A stretch of DNA of 64,000 bases from Georgenia subflava. GTDB lineage: Bacteria > Actinomycetota > Actinomycetes > Actinomycetales > Actinomycetaceae. Below are positions 7,213-14,829 of the stretch, one piece after another. A program made the position numbers and the translations under genes. A model generated the notes under the pieces. That model saw nothing but the letters and a program-made list of their open reading frames with translations, did not search any database and had not been told where the DNA came from. Position 1 is the first letter of the stretch; each line of letters opens with the position of its first letter. The DNA lies in NCBI RefSeq assembly GCF_009193155.1, contig NZ_VUKD01000001.1, forward strand, positions 1,302,001-1,366,000, written 5' to 3'.

Positions 7213-8427
7213 TCAGCCCACGGGGAGCGCGACCGGGGCTCCAGCGCCCGTCGCCGAGCCGTGCACGGTGAGTGTGGCCGGCACGGTGCCCGGCGGGACG
7301 TCGAAGACCACCACGCCCTCGGCGCTCTCGCCCTCCTTGAGCTCGGCGAACCACAGCCTGTTGCCGTCCACGGCCATCCCCGCTCCGACGTCGGGGAGGT
7401 GCTCGGTGCCGTCGGCGTCCGTCAGTCGCTGGTCGGTGTCCACGAACCACGCGCCCGGGGCGGTCGCCGTCACCCGCAGCCGCACGACGACGTACTCGCC
7501 CGCGGCCGTGGCGCTCGCGGTGGTGCCGCTGAGCTCGCTCAGCCCGGTCGTCACGCCGAGGACCTCGGCCCGCACGGGTCCGTCGTCCACGGTGGCGCCG
7601 ACGGTCACCTCGCCCTCGGGTGGTGCGACGGCGGTCGGCGAGGGGAGCGGGCTCGGTGGGGGCAGCGGCGAGAAGCTCGGCGACGGTGCGGGCGAGGTGA
7701 GCGTGGGCGCCGTCGTGGGGTCCGGCTCGTCGTCGTCGCCGAGCGTCGCCCCGATGACGGCGAGCACCAGGAGGACACCCACGCCGAGTCCCGACGCGAC
7801 GGCCCAGCGTCCGCGGCGGCTCCTTCCCGAGGGCGTGCCGCTCGTGCCGGCGCTGCCGGTGCCTGTGCCTGTGCCTGTGTCGGTGCTGGTGCTCCCGCCC
7901 GTGACGGCACCCCAGCGCATCGCCGGCGACGACGTCGCCGGGTACCTGACAGTGATCTCGGGGCTGCCCTCCCTCGACGGCGCAGCCTCCTCCGAAGCCT
8001 TCGCGACGAGTCCCGAAGGGTCCGCCCGGTGCTCGCCGCGCGGGCCGTGGCGCCGGGCGCGGAACGACCGGCGCTTGCGCGGCTTCCAGGAGGAGCGGCC
8101 GCGGCTGCCCGGCTCGTAGAAGCTCTCGTACCCGGTCGGCGCACCGTCGCCGAGGTCGGTGGCCTGCGCCGCGGCCGGTGACGCCGTCCCCGGCGGCCGA
8201 CCGGTCGGGTCCGCCGACCGGCTCAGCCAGTCCGGCACCTCGCCCGGGTCCGGGCCTCCGGCGTCGACGGGCACGTCGCCGTACGGGTTGGAGGCGTCGG
8301 TGTGCAGCGACGCGGGCGCGTACGGCTCCGCCTCGGAGTCGTCGGCGTACGGCTCACCGGTGAAGGCGGCGCCGTCGTCGTCCGGACGGCCGTACTGCCC
8401 GGGGAACCACGGGGGGCGAGAGCTCAT
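7213..8427 (-). CDS. Long DUF4352-type membrane-anchored protein
   Basis: A 404-residue protein with the same plan as the DUF4352 protein at 4231-5043, but with a much longer cytosolic part. Residues 1-205 are disordered (Asp/Glu/Pro/Ser-rich, then basic KPRKRRSFRARRH) and include a short Thr-Gly repeat. A single transmembrane helix lies near 215-235, then a Pro/Ser/Thr linker and a C-terminal beta-sandwich (about 285-404) with EYVVVRLRVTATAPGAWF. The start is 4 nt after the stop of the 905-residue membrane protein gene, so it probably ends that operon. It converges on the response regulator gene, so DUF4352 genes sit on both sides of the two-component system. Function unknown. Confidence 0.8.
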   Translation of the reverse strand: MSSRPPWFPGQYGRPDDDGAAFTGEPYADDSEAEPYAPASLHTDASNPYGDVPVDAGGPDPGEVPDWLSRSADPTGRPPGTASPAAAQATDLGDGAPTGYESFYEPGSRGRSSWKPRKRRSFRARRHGPRGEHRADPSGLVAKASEEAAPSREGSPEITVRYPATSSPAMRWGAVTGGSTSTDTGTGTGTGSAGTSGTPSGRSRRGRWAVASGLGVGVLLVLAVIGATLGDDDEPDPTTAPTLTSPAPSPSFSPLPPPSPLPSPTAVAPPEGEVTVGATVDDGPVRAEVLGVTTGLSELSGTTASATAAGEYVVVRLRVTATAPGAWFVDTDQRLTDADGTEHLPDVGAGMAVDGNRLWFAELKEGESAEGVVVFDVPPGTVPATLTVHGSATGAGAPVALPVG

Positions 8428-8431
8428 CGGG

Positions 8432-11149
8432 TCAGAGGGCGTCCTTGCGCTGGAGGTGGCGCAGGGCGGCCCAGCCGATCGGCACGCGACCCCAGAAGGT
8501 GAGCACCCGGAAGAGCACGGCCACCGACACGGCGGTCGCGGCCGGGATCCCGGCCAGCGTCAGACCACCGGTGAGCGCACCCTCGACCGGCCCGATACCG
8601 CCGGGCGACGGGATCACGGCACCGATCGAGTTCGAGGCGAGATAGGTGATGGCGAGGTTCGTCAGCGGCAGCTGGTACCCGAAGGCGGCCAGCGAGGCAC
8701 CGAAGGCGATGACGTAGCCGGTGGTCATCACGAGGTTCCCCACGATGCCGACGACGAGCCGCCGAGGGTTGGAGACGACCCACACCAGCCGGGGCCACAC
8801 CTGCTGCAGCGTGGGCGCGGCCTTCTCCCAGAGCCAGGCCCGCAGCTGTGGCACCAGCAGGGCGACGCCGATCGCGGCGACGACCAGGGCGACGCCCGCG
8901 ATCACCGGTGGGGCCGGGGCGCTGAGCGTCCCGGCCGAGCCGGTCACCAGCGCGACGACGACGAGCAGCAGGATCGTGGTGATGAACTGCGAGACCTGGA
9001 CGAGCCCCACGGTGGCCACCGCCAGCGGCGTGGAGATCTTCGCCTTGTTGAGGTAGCGCAGGTTCAGGGCCGCCGGGCCGATACCGGCCGGCGCCACCAG
9101 CGAGACGACGGAGGCGGCCACCTGGACGAGGGTCGTGCGCCACATCTTCAGCTTCTCCGGCGAGAAGGCCACGAGGCCCATCGCCGAGCCGACGTACGTG
9201 AGTAGGCCCATCACGAAGGCGACGAGCATCCACGCCGGGTTGGCCCCGGCGATCGCGGCGGTGACCTCCTCGAAGTTGAGCCAGGAGAGCAGCACCCAGG
9301 CGACCGCCACGGCGAGCGTCATGGTGACGACCGTGCGGACCGAGAACCGGGCGAGCTGCAGCGGGGCGACGTCCGCCGTCGGGACGAGCGCGACCAGCTC
9401 CGTGCGCAGCGTCGCGAGCAGGTCCCGGTGGTCCGGAGCGGCCGCACGGGTCTGCGAAGGCATCGCGACCGGCTGGAGGAGCGGGGCCATGGACGCCATC
9501 TGGTCCCGGGTGAGCACCCGGGCCGCCGAGGCCAGGGCTCGCTCGGTGCCCACGAGCACCGCGAGCATCGCGAGCAGCTGCGCCAGGTCCAGCCGCCGCG
9601 ACAGCTCGGAGGAGATGATCTCGCCGTTCTCCCAGTCGAGGACCCACACCCCGTCCATGGCGTCGACGAGGACCGCCTCGGCGTGCAGGTCGCGGTGCGC
9701 CAGGCCCTTGGAGTGGGCGGCGCGCACCTGCGACCAGACCTGGTCGAGCAGCGTGTCGTCGAGCTCCGAAGGGGCGAGCTCGTCCAGGTGCCGGGCGCCC
9801 GTCACGTGTTCGGTCACCATGAGGACGGAGTCGCGCGACTCGGTGATGCCCACCAGCTCCGGCGCGCGCACGCCGGCCGCACGGGTGGCGAACGACATCA
9901 GCGCGGCGCGGTTGGCCGCCTCACGCAGGGTGGTGGCCGGACGCCGGTCGAGCCCGCGCAGCCGGACGCTGTCCCACACGCTGGCGAGCACGCCGACGAC
10001 GTGCCGGTCGCCGTCCAGGACGGTGACGTCGTGCCGGGTGCCGTCGGCCCCCCAGACGGCGTACAGGCGGTGGGCGCTCTCCACGTCCAGCGTCAGCGCC
10101 GCCGAGGAGGACGCCGCGCGCAGCACCCGGTCGGGGTCGGTGAGCGCGTCCGGCGCGATCGTGTCGGCGGTGCTGGCGCCCTCCTGGTCGACGGCGGCGA
10201 GCAGGTCCGCCGGCGTCAGCGGCTCGTCGGTCGTGACCTCCGGCTCCTTGTGCGTGCGGAGGGGCTGGTGATCCTCGGCGTCGCTCCGGCGCTCGCGCAG
10301 CCGCTCGGTGTACCCGATCGGCGAGGACGTGGTGACGGTCCACGCCTGGGCGCTGGTGCCGGCGAGCAGCGGGTCCATCCGGACCACCCGGACGGGGTCG
10401 AGCCCGGCCCGGCGCAGCCCGCGCACCAGCGCGATCCCGGTGGCCCGCTCGTGCAGGACGCCGGAGGCGTAGCGCATCCCGAGCCCCGCGGACCGGCCGA
10501 GGAGGACGGCGACCACGGCGCCCGGCAGGGTCTGGTTGCCCTGCACGACGGAGAGCCCGAGGACGACCCAGAGCAGGTTCCACGACCACCGCAGCATCCG
10601 GCTGTGCGAGCGGTCCCCGACGGCGGTCAGCAGCCCGGCGATGCCCGCCGCGTAGGCGTTGAGCGCGATGACCGTCGCGCCCTCGGAGGTGATCGTCAGA
10701 CCGCGGGTGAGGGTGGAGGGGGCGACGTTGTCGAGCAGCCAGAGGGCGCCCAGGGCCAGCAGGTAGGCGGCGACGCCGGTGCCGAGCGCCTCCAGCGCCG
10801 AGCGCCAGCTGCGGCGCACGAGCCGGTCGACCAGCACCGCCAGCGGGACGAAGAAGGTCACGAGGCCCTCGAGGACCGTCACCGGGAGCAGCAGGACCTG
10901 GCGCAGCGTGTTGGCGACGGCGGACTGGACGTCCTCGGTGACGCCCTGCGTGGTGGCGTGCGCGTAGACGGCCAGCACGAGCACGAAGGCGATGCCGAGC
11001 GCGGAGGCGACGAGCGCGACGAGGTCGCCCGGGCGGCGCACCCGCGTCTGCGGGGCGTCGACCAGCAGCACCTCACGTCGTGGCGAGGAATCCTCCGCGG
11101 GGGCGTTCGTGGACACAGCCGTGCCGCCCTCCCCCAGCTCCTGCCTCAT
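8432..11149 (-). CDS. Kinase-like/LPG-synthase-type flippase membrane protein
   Basis: A 905-residue membrane protein with three parts. Residues about 35-260 carry hydrophobic helices. Residues about 330-570 form a protein-kinase-like domain with a catalytic-loop-like HRDLHAEAVLVD (near 486) followed by VLDWENGEI, comparable to the DFG position. Residues about 600-890 form the LPG synthase/flippase transmembrane domain (PF03706 type) with the conserved GGIGPVEGALTGG near the end. The soluble MprF lysyl-transferase domain is absent, so aminoacyl-lipid synthesis is unlikely. A lipid flippase-like role controlled by the kinase-like part is a reasonable guess. A leaderless TAGACT box precedes the ATG, and the DUF4352 gene follows in the same operon. 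Confidence 0.85.
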   Translation of the reverse strand: MRQELGEGGTAVSTNAPAEDSSPRREVLLVDAPQTRVRRPGDLVALVASALGIAFVLVLAVYAHATTQGVTEDVQSAVANTLRQVLLLPVTVLEGLVTFFVPLAVLVDRLVRRSWRSALEALGTGVAAYLLALGALWLLDNVAPSTLTRGLTITSEGATVIALNAYAAGIAGLLTAVGDRSHSRMLRWSWNLLWVVLGLSVVQGNQTLPGAVVAVLLGRSAGLGMRYASGVLHERATGIALVRGLRRAGLDPVRVVRMDPLLAGTSAQAWTVTTSSPIGYTERLRERRSDAEDHQPLRTHKEPEVTTDEPLTPADLLAAVDQEGASTADTIAPDALTDPDRVLRAASSSAALTLDVESAHRLYAVWGADGTRHDVTVLDGDRHVVGVLASVWDSVRLRGLDRRPATTLREAANRAALMSFATRAAGVRAPELVGITESRDSVLMVTEHVTGARHLDELAPSELDDTLLDQVWSQVRAAHSKGLAHRDLHAEAVLVDAMDGVWVLDWENGEIISSELSRRLDLAQLLAMLAVLVGTERALASAARVLTRDQMASMAPLLQPVAMPSQTRAAAPDHRDLLATLRTELVALVPTADVAPLQLARFSVRTVVTMTLAVAVAWVLLSWLNFEEVTAAIAGANPAWMLVAFVMGLLTYVGSAMGLVAFSPEKLKMWRTTLVQVAASVVSLVAPAGIGPAALNLRYLNKAKISTPLAVATVGLVQVSQFITTILLLVVVALVTGSAGTLSAPAPPVIAGVALVVAAIGVALLVPQLRAWLWEKAAPTLQQVWPRLVWVVSNPRRLVVGIVGNLVMTTGYVIAFGASLAAFGYQLPLTNLAITYLASNSIGAVIPSPGGIGPVEGALTGGLTLAGIPAATAVSVAVLFRVLTFWGRVPIGWAALRHLQRKDAL

Positions 11150-11156
11150 GTCGGGG

Positions 11157-11162
11157 AGTCTA
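11157..11162 (-). promoter_or_regulatory. Probable -10 box of a leaderless promoter (LPG-type protein)
   Basis: TAGACT on the minus strand ends 7 nt before the ATG at 11149. No Shine-Dalgarno sequence is present between them. Confidence 0.5.
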
Positions 11163-11248
11163 CGGCGCGGGGTGTGCCGTCAGTCGTCTGCTTTTGTGTG
11201 CGGCGCGCGGGCAGTCTGTGCGGCTCTGGTGAAGACGTCGGCGGCCGC

Positions 11249-12061
11249 TCACGCGAGGCCGAGCACCGCGAGGACGCTCTCCGGCAGCAAGGCGTAGCCG
11301 ACGAAGGCGACCACGTCGATCAGGGTGTGGGCGATCACCAGAGGCATGGTCCGCCGTCGCCGGCGGTAGTACTCGCCAAAGATCAGGCCCATGATCACGT
11401 TGCCCACGAACGGCCCGAAGCCCTGGTAGAGGTGGTAGGCGCCGCGCACGACGGCGCTCGCAGCCAGCACGGCCGGCGGGCGCCAGCCGAGCTGCTCGAG
11501 CCGGGTGATGAGGTAGCCGGCGACGATCACCTCCTCCAGCAGGGCGTTCTGCAGCGCGGCGAGGATCAGCACCGGAACGGTCCACCAGACCTCGTTCAGC
11601 GTGGCGGCCTGGACCTCCACCGTGATCCCGAGCGCCCGTCCCAGGAGGTACAGCCCCAGGCCGGGCACACCGATGAGCGCGGCCAGTCCGACGCCGGCGC
11701 CGAGGTTGCGCCACGGACGGTGCAGATCCAGCCCGATGCGCGCCGTCGCCCGCCGGCCCGGCTCGGAGAGCAGGTACAGCGCCAGCGCCACCGGCACCAG
11801 GGCGAAGCCGATGGACAGCAGCTGGTAGGTCAGGTCGAGGTACGGGCGCGGTGAGCGGGACGGGTTCAGCGCCGTGGCCTGCTCGCCCAGCGGAGTGGTG
11901 ACCGTGAGCCGGGCGATGATGTTCACCACCGCGTACACCGCCGACTGCCCCAACGACAGGCCCAGCACGATCAGCACCTCGGTGCGCATCCTCGAACGCA
12001 GTCGCGAGGGTGCCGGTGCCGGCAGGGTGTCGGTGCTCGGGGTGGGGGTCGGCGCGCTCAC
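11249..12061 (-). CDS. CPBP-family intramembrane protease-like protein
   Basis: A 270-residue membrane protein of the CPBP (Abi/CAAX protease, PF02517) family. Several hydrophobic helices are visible. The conserved core is LLEEVIVAGYLITRL (motif 1), then YHLYQGF, then an IAHTLIDVVAF segment near the C-terminus supplying the second histidine. Active members usually have EExxxR in motif 1. Here the Arg position is Ala, as in some other actinobacterial members, so activity is uncertain. The start is taken as GTG at 12061, because upstream codons run into the divergent HAD gene. Roles in the family range from prenyl-protein processing to bacteriocin self-immunity, and nothing nearby narrows this down. 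Confidence 0.85.
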   Translation of the reverse strand: MSAPTPTPSTDTLPAPAPSRLRSRMRTEVLIVLGLSLGQSAVYAVVNIIARLTVTTPLGEQATALNPSRSPRPYLDLTYQLLSIGFALVPVALALYLLSEPGRRATARIGLDLHRPWRNLGAGVGLAALIGVPGLGLYLLGRALGITVEVQAATLNEVWWTVPVLILAALQNALLEEVIVAGYLITRLEQLGWRPPAVLAASAVVRGAYHLYQGFGPFVGNVIMGLIFGEYYRRRRRTMPLVIAHTLIDVVAFVGYALLPESVLAVLGLA

Positions 12062-12121
12062 CGTGCCAGTGTCCACCAGCGCGGCAGGAAGCGTGCGGGC
12101 CGGTGGGGCACGATGGGAACC

Positions 12122-12793
12122 ATGAGCGAGCCCAGCAGCATCGAAGCCGTCGTCTTCGACATGGACGGCGTCCTGACCGACACCGAGACGATGTGGGACG
12201 AGGTGCGCCGCGGCCTCGCCGCGGAGGACGGTGTGCCGTGGCCCGACGGTGCGACCGAGGCGATGCTGGGCATGTCGACGCCGGAGTGGTCCGAGTACAT
12301 GGCGACCACCATCGGCGTCGACGGTGACGCCCCGGCCGTCGCGGACCGAACCATCAACCACATGGCGGCCCGTTACCACGAGCATCTGCCGACGCTCCCG
12401 GGTGCGGTCGACGCGGTCGAGCGTCTGGCCGGGCGGTGGCCGCTCGGTCTCGCGTCGTCGTCGCCGCGTCGGCTCATCGACACCGTGCTCGCCGAGCTCG
12501 GGCTCGACCACCACTTCCGGGCGACCGTCTCCACCGAGGAGGTCGAGCGCGGGAAGCCGTCCCCGGACGGGTACGCCAAGGTCGCGGAGCTGCTCGGTGT
12601 CGACCCCCGCCGCGCCGTCGCCATCGAGGACAGCTCCAACGGGATGCGGTCGGCCGCCGCGGCCGGCATGCGCGTGATCGCCGTCCCGCACGAGGCGTTC
12701 CCGCCCGACGCCGATGCGCTGGAGCTGACCGCGACACAGGTGGGCAGCCTCGACGAGGTCACTGTCGAGCTCGTGGAGAACCTCGGTCGCTGA
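12122..12793 (+). CDS. HAD-superfamily phosphatase/phosphoglucomutase-like
   Basis: A 223-residue cytosolic HAD hydrolase, subfamily IA, of the beta-phosphoglucomutase / sugar-phosphatase type. Motif I is FDMDGVLTDTE (nucleophile and acid/base aspartates), motif II is ASSSPR, motif III lysine is in RGKPSPDGY, and motif IV is AIEDSSNGM. A helical cap lies between motifs I and II. The ATG at 12122 is preferred over ATG 12113 because a CACGAT box stands 7 nt upstream (leaderless pattern). It is divergent from the CPBP gene. The substrate, probably a small phosphorylated sugar or glycolate-like compound, cannot be read from the sequence. Confidence 0.88.
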   Translation: MSEPSSIEAVVFDMDGVLTDTETMWDEVRRGLAAEDGVPWPDGATEAMLGMSTPEWSEYMATTIGVDGDAPAVADRTINHMAARYHEHLPTLPGAVDAVERLAGRWPLGLASSSPRRLIDTVLAELGLDHHFRATVSTEEVERGKPSPDGYAKVAELLGVDPRRAVAIEDSSNGMRSAAAAGMRVIAVPHEAFPPDADALELTATQVGSLDEVTVELVENLGR

Positions 12794-12818
12794 GTCGCTG
12801 AGTCGCTGAGTCGCTGAG
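12787..12818 (+). repeat. 8-bp tandem repeat TCGCTGAG, four copies
   Basis: Four perfect head-to-tail copies of TCGCTGAG. The first contains the last sense codons and the TGA stop of the HAD gene. The repeat lies in the 119-bp gap before the convergent response regulator gene. Copy number could vary without affecting the protein. Confidence 0.85.
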
Positions 12819-12912
12819 CCGCGGAGCCGGGGCGTAGCTGGGCCGGTGCGCCGTCGCCCCAGACCACGGGACGCCCAACGGTCCCGGACAGGCTCGCCGA
12901 TCGGCCCCAGGC

Positions 12913-13566
12913 TCACACCAGACCGGCGTCGTGGGCCAGGAGCGCGACCTGCGTGCGGTTGCTCAGGCCGAGGGCGGCGAGGATGTGCGAGACGTGCGCC
13001 TTGATCGTCGCCTCGCTGAGGTGCAGCCCGGCGGCGATCTCGGCGTTGGTCTCGCCCCGCGCCACCGCCGCCACCACGGCGCGCTCACGCTCGGTGAGCC
13101 GGGCCAGCTCGGTCCGGGCGCGGTCCGCCGGTGCCGCCCGGTCCACCGCCTGGTCCATCAGCCGGCGCGCCACCTGCGGGGAGAGCACCGACTCCCCGGC
13201 GGCCGCCCGCCGCACGGCATCCGCGATTCGGGTCGGCGGCGTGTCCTTCAGGAGGTAGCCGGTGGCACCGGCGCGCAGGGCGCCGATGATCTCCTCGTCG
13301 GAGTCGAAGGTGGTCAGGACCAGCACCTCCGGGGCGTCGGACCGCGCGCGCAGGAGGGAGGTGGCCGTGGCGCCGTCGACCCGCGGCATGCGCAGGTCCA
13401 TCAGCACCACGTCGACCGGGTGCCGCGCCAGGGACTCCGGCACCTCGGCGCCGTCACCCGCCGTCCCCACCACCTCGATCCCGTCGAGGCCGTCGAGCAT
13501 CATGGTGAGTCCGTCACGGACCAGCGGGTCGTCGTCGACGACGAGGACCCGCACCGGTGCGTTCAT
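12913..13566 (-). CDS. NarL/LuxR-family response regulator
   Basis: A 217-residue regulator. The receiver (residues 5-122) has D11-D12-D13, the phospho-acceptor Asp57 in VLMDLRMP, a switch Thr in VLVLTTFD and Lys in GYLLKDT. The C-terminal LuxR helix-turn-helix (about 150-212) contains LTERERAVVAAVARGETNAE and HLSEATIKAHVS. Its ATG overlaps the stop codon of the sensor kinase gene by 4 nt, so it is translated with its partner. An 18-bp motif in front of the kinase gene (14763-14780) is well placed for autoregulation. Target genes are not known; one candidate is the DUF6069 gene at 25135, which carries the same motif. Confidence 0.93.
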   Translation of the reverse strand: MNAPVRVLVVDDDPLVRDGLTMMLDGLDGIEVVGTAGDGAEVPESLARHPVDVVLMDLRMPRVDGATATSLLRARSDAPEVLVLTTFDSDEEIIGALRAGATGYLLKDTPPTRIADAVRRAAAGESVLSPQVARRLMDQAVDRAAPADRARTELARLTERERAVVAAVARGETNAEIAAGLHLSEATIKAHVSHILAALGLSNRTQVALLAHDAGLV

Positions 13567-14729
13567 CCTGGCCAGGGTAGCCGGGCGTGCAGGCGGAAGC
13601 GGCCGGGCGGCGTCACGCCGTGCTGCAGCGTGCCGCCCGCGAGCGACACGCGCTCGCTCAGGCCCACCAGCCCGGTGGAGGAGCCGGGCAGGGAGGACGG
13701 CGGCGTCGGGCCGAGCGGGTTCGTCACCTCCACCTCGAGCCCCGCACCGGGGGAGCCGGTGACCAGCACGTCCGCCACCGAGCCGGGTGCGTGCTTGCGC
13801 GCATTGGTCAGGCCCTCCTGGACGACGCGGTAGACCGTCCGCCCGCTGAGGCCGGGGACCGTCGCCGCGTCGTCGACGTCCTCGCGCAGCCGCACGACGG
13901 TGCCGGCCGCCCGTGACTCCTCGACCAGCGCGGCGACGTCGCCCAGGCCGGGCTGGGGCCGGGGCAGCGCGCCGTCCGGGGAGTCCTCCCGGAGCACTCC
14001 CACGACCTCACGGAGCTCTTCCAGGGCCCGGTGCGTGCCCTCCCGGATGACGCCGGCGGCCCGGGACAGCTGTTCCGGGGCGGCGTCCGGGCGCACCTCC
14101 AGGGCTCCCGAGTACGTGGCGACGAGCGAGAGCCGGTGCGCGAGGACGTCGTGCATCTCCCGCGCGATGCGGGTGCGCTCCTGGACCCGGGCCTCCCGCT
14201 CGGCAGTCTCGCGCACGGCCTCCGCGCGCTCGGCCCGCTCCACCAGCGCGGCGATCACCTGCGCCCGTGAGCGTCCCAGGGCGCCCCAGCCCAGGAGGGC
14301 CGCGTGCACCGCGACGACGATGATCACCCACCAGCCGAACGGCAGCTCGCCCATCGGCCGCCAGAGCCCGCGCACGACGTGGGCGGCGGTGGCCGCGGCT
14401 GTGACGGCCACCGCCCTGCGCGTCGGCAGCGCGCGACCCGCGTGCAGTGTGGCGAGGGTCGACGGCGGGGTCGCGGCGGGCGAGAGCGCGGCGAGCACCG
14501 CGAGGGCGACGGCGGCGGTCGCCGGTCCGCGGAAGACCAGCGGCAGCAGGGCGACGGCGGCCAGCCCGGCGGCGATGTCGAGCACCGGGCGCAGCTGGTC
14601 GGACTGGGCCTCGCCGACGATCGTGAGGCCGACGAGGACGGCGACACCGATGACACCGGCGGCCATGGTCGCCGGGCCCGGTCTGCGCAGCTCGCACCCC
14701 GGCAGCAGCTCGTCGTGCTGTGTCCTCAC
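13563..14729 (-). CDS. NarL/DesK-type sensor histidine kinase
   Basis: A 388-residue membrane sensor kinase. Helices fill roughly residues 20-160. A coiled segment leads to the HisKA_3 box with phospho-acceptor His193 in REMHDVLAHRLSLV. The HATPase domain shows EGLTNARKHA and the glycine-rich TGLVGLSERV. It would phosphorylate the regulator encoded directly downstream. The frame remains open further upstream, but the GTG at 14729 is preferred: a TACCCT box lies 7 nt before it, and the protein then begins shortly before the first helix. The membrane part has no obvious extracellular sensor, so an intramembrane signal is likely. Confidence 0.92.
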   Translation of the reverse strand: MRTQHDELLPGCELRRPGPATMAAGVIGVAVLVGLTIVGEAQSDQLRPVLDIAAGLAAVALLPLVFRGPATAAVALAVLAALSPAATPPSTLATLHAGRALPTRRAVAVTAAATAAHVVRGLWRPMGELPFGWWVIIVVAVHAALLGWGALGRSRAQVIAALVERAERAEAVRETAEREARVQERTRIAREMHDVLAHRLSLVATYSGALEVRPDAAPEQLSRAAGVIREGTHRALEELREVVGVLREDSPDGALPRPQPGLGDVAALVEESRAAGTVVRLREDVDDAATVPGLSGRTVYRVVQEGLTNARKHAPGSVADVLVTGSPGAGLEVEVTNPLGPTPPSSLPGSSTGLVGLSERVSLAGGTLQHGVTPPGRFRLHARLPWPG

Positions 14730-14736
14730 CTTCCTG

Positions 14737-14742
14737 AGGGTA
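14737..14742 (-). promoter_or_regulatory. Probable -10 box of a leaderless promoter (second kinase)
   Basis: TACCCT on the minus strand ends 7 nt before the GTG at 14729. If transcription starts at the GTG, the 18-bp motif at 14763-14780 is centred at about -42, the usual position of an activator next to the -35 region. Confidence 0.55.
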
Positions 14743-14762
14743 GAGAGCAGGCGCCCGCTCCG

Positions 14763-14780
14763 GTACCGACGAAAGTCGAT
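14763..14780. promoter_or_regulatory. 18-bp shared motif, candidate response-regulator operator
   Basis: GTACCGACGAAAGTCGAT contains the inverted repeat CGAC-GAAA-GTCG. An identical 18-bp copy lies at 25003-25020 upstream of the DUF6069 gene. Here it sits between the kinase-regulator operon (minus strand) and the divergent epimerase gene (plus strand), so it could act on both. The assignment to the adjacent response regulator is inference. Confidence 0.55.
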
Positions 14781-14829
14781 CCTCCCGGCAGCGATGGCAC
14801 GCCGGCCTCCCGGCACCGACACTGACCGC

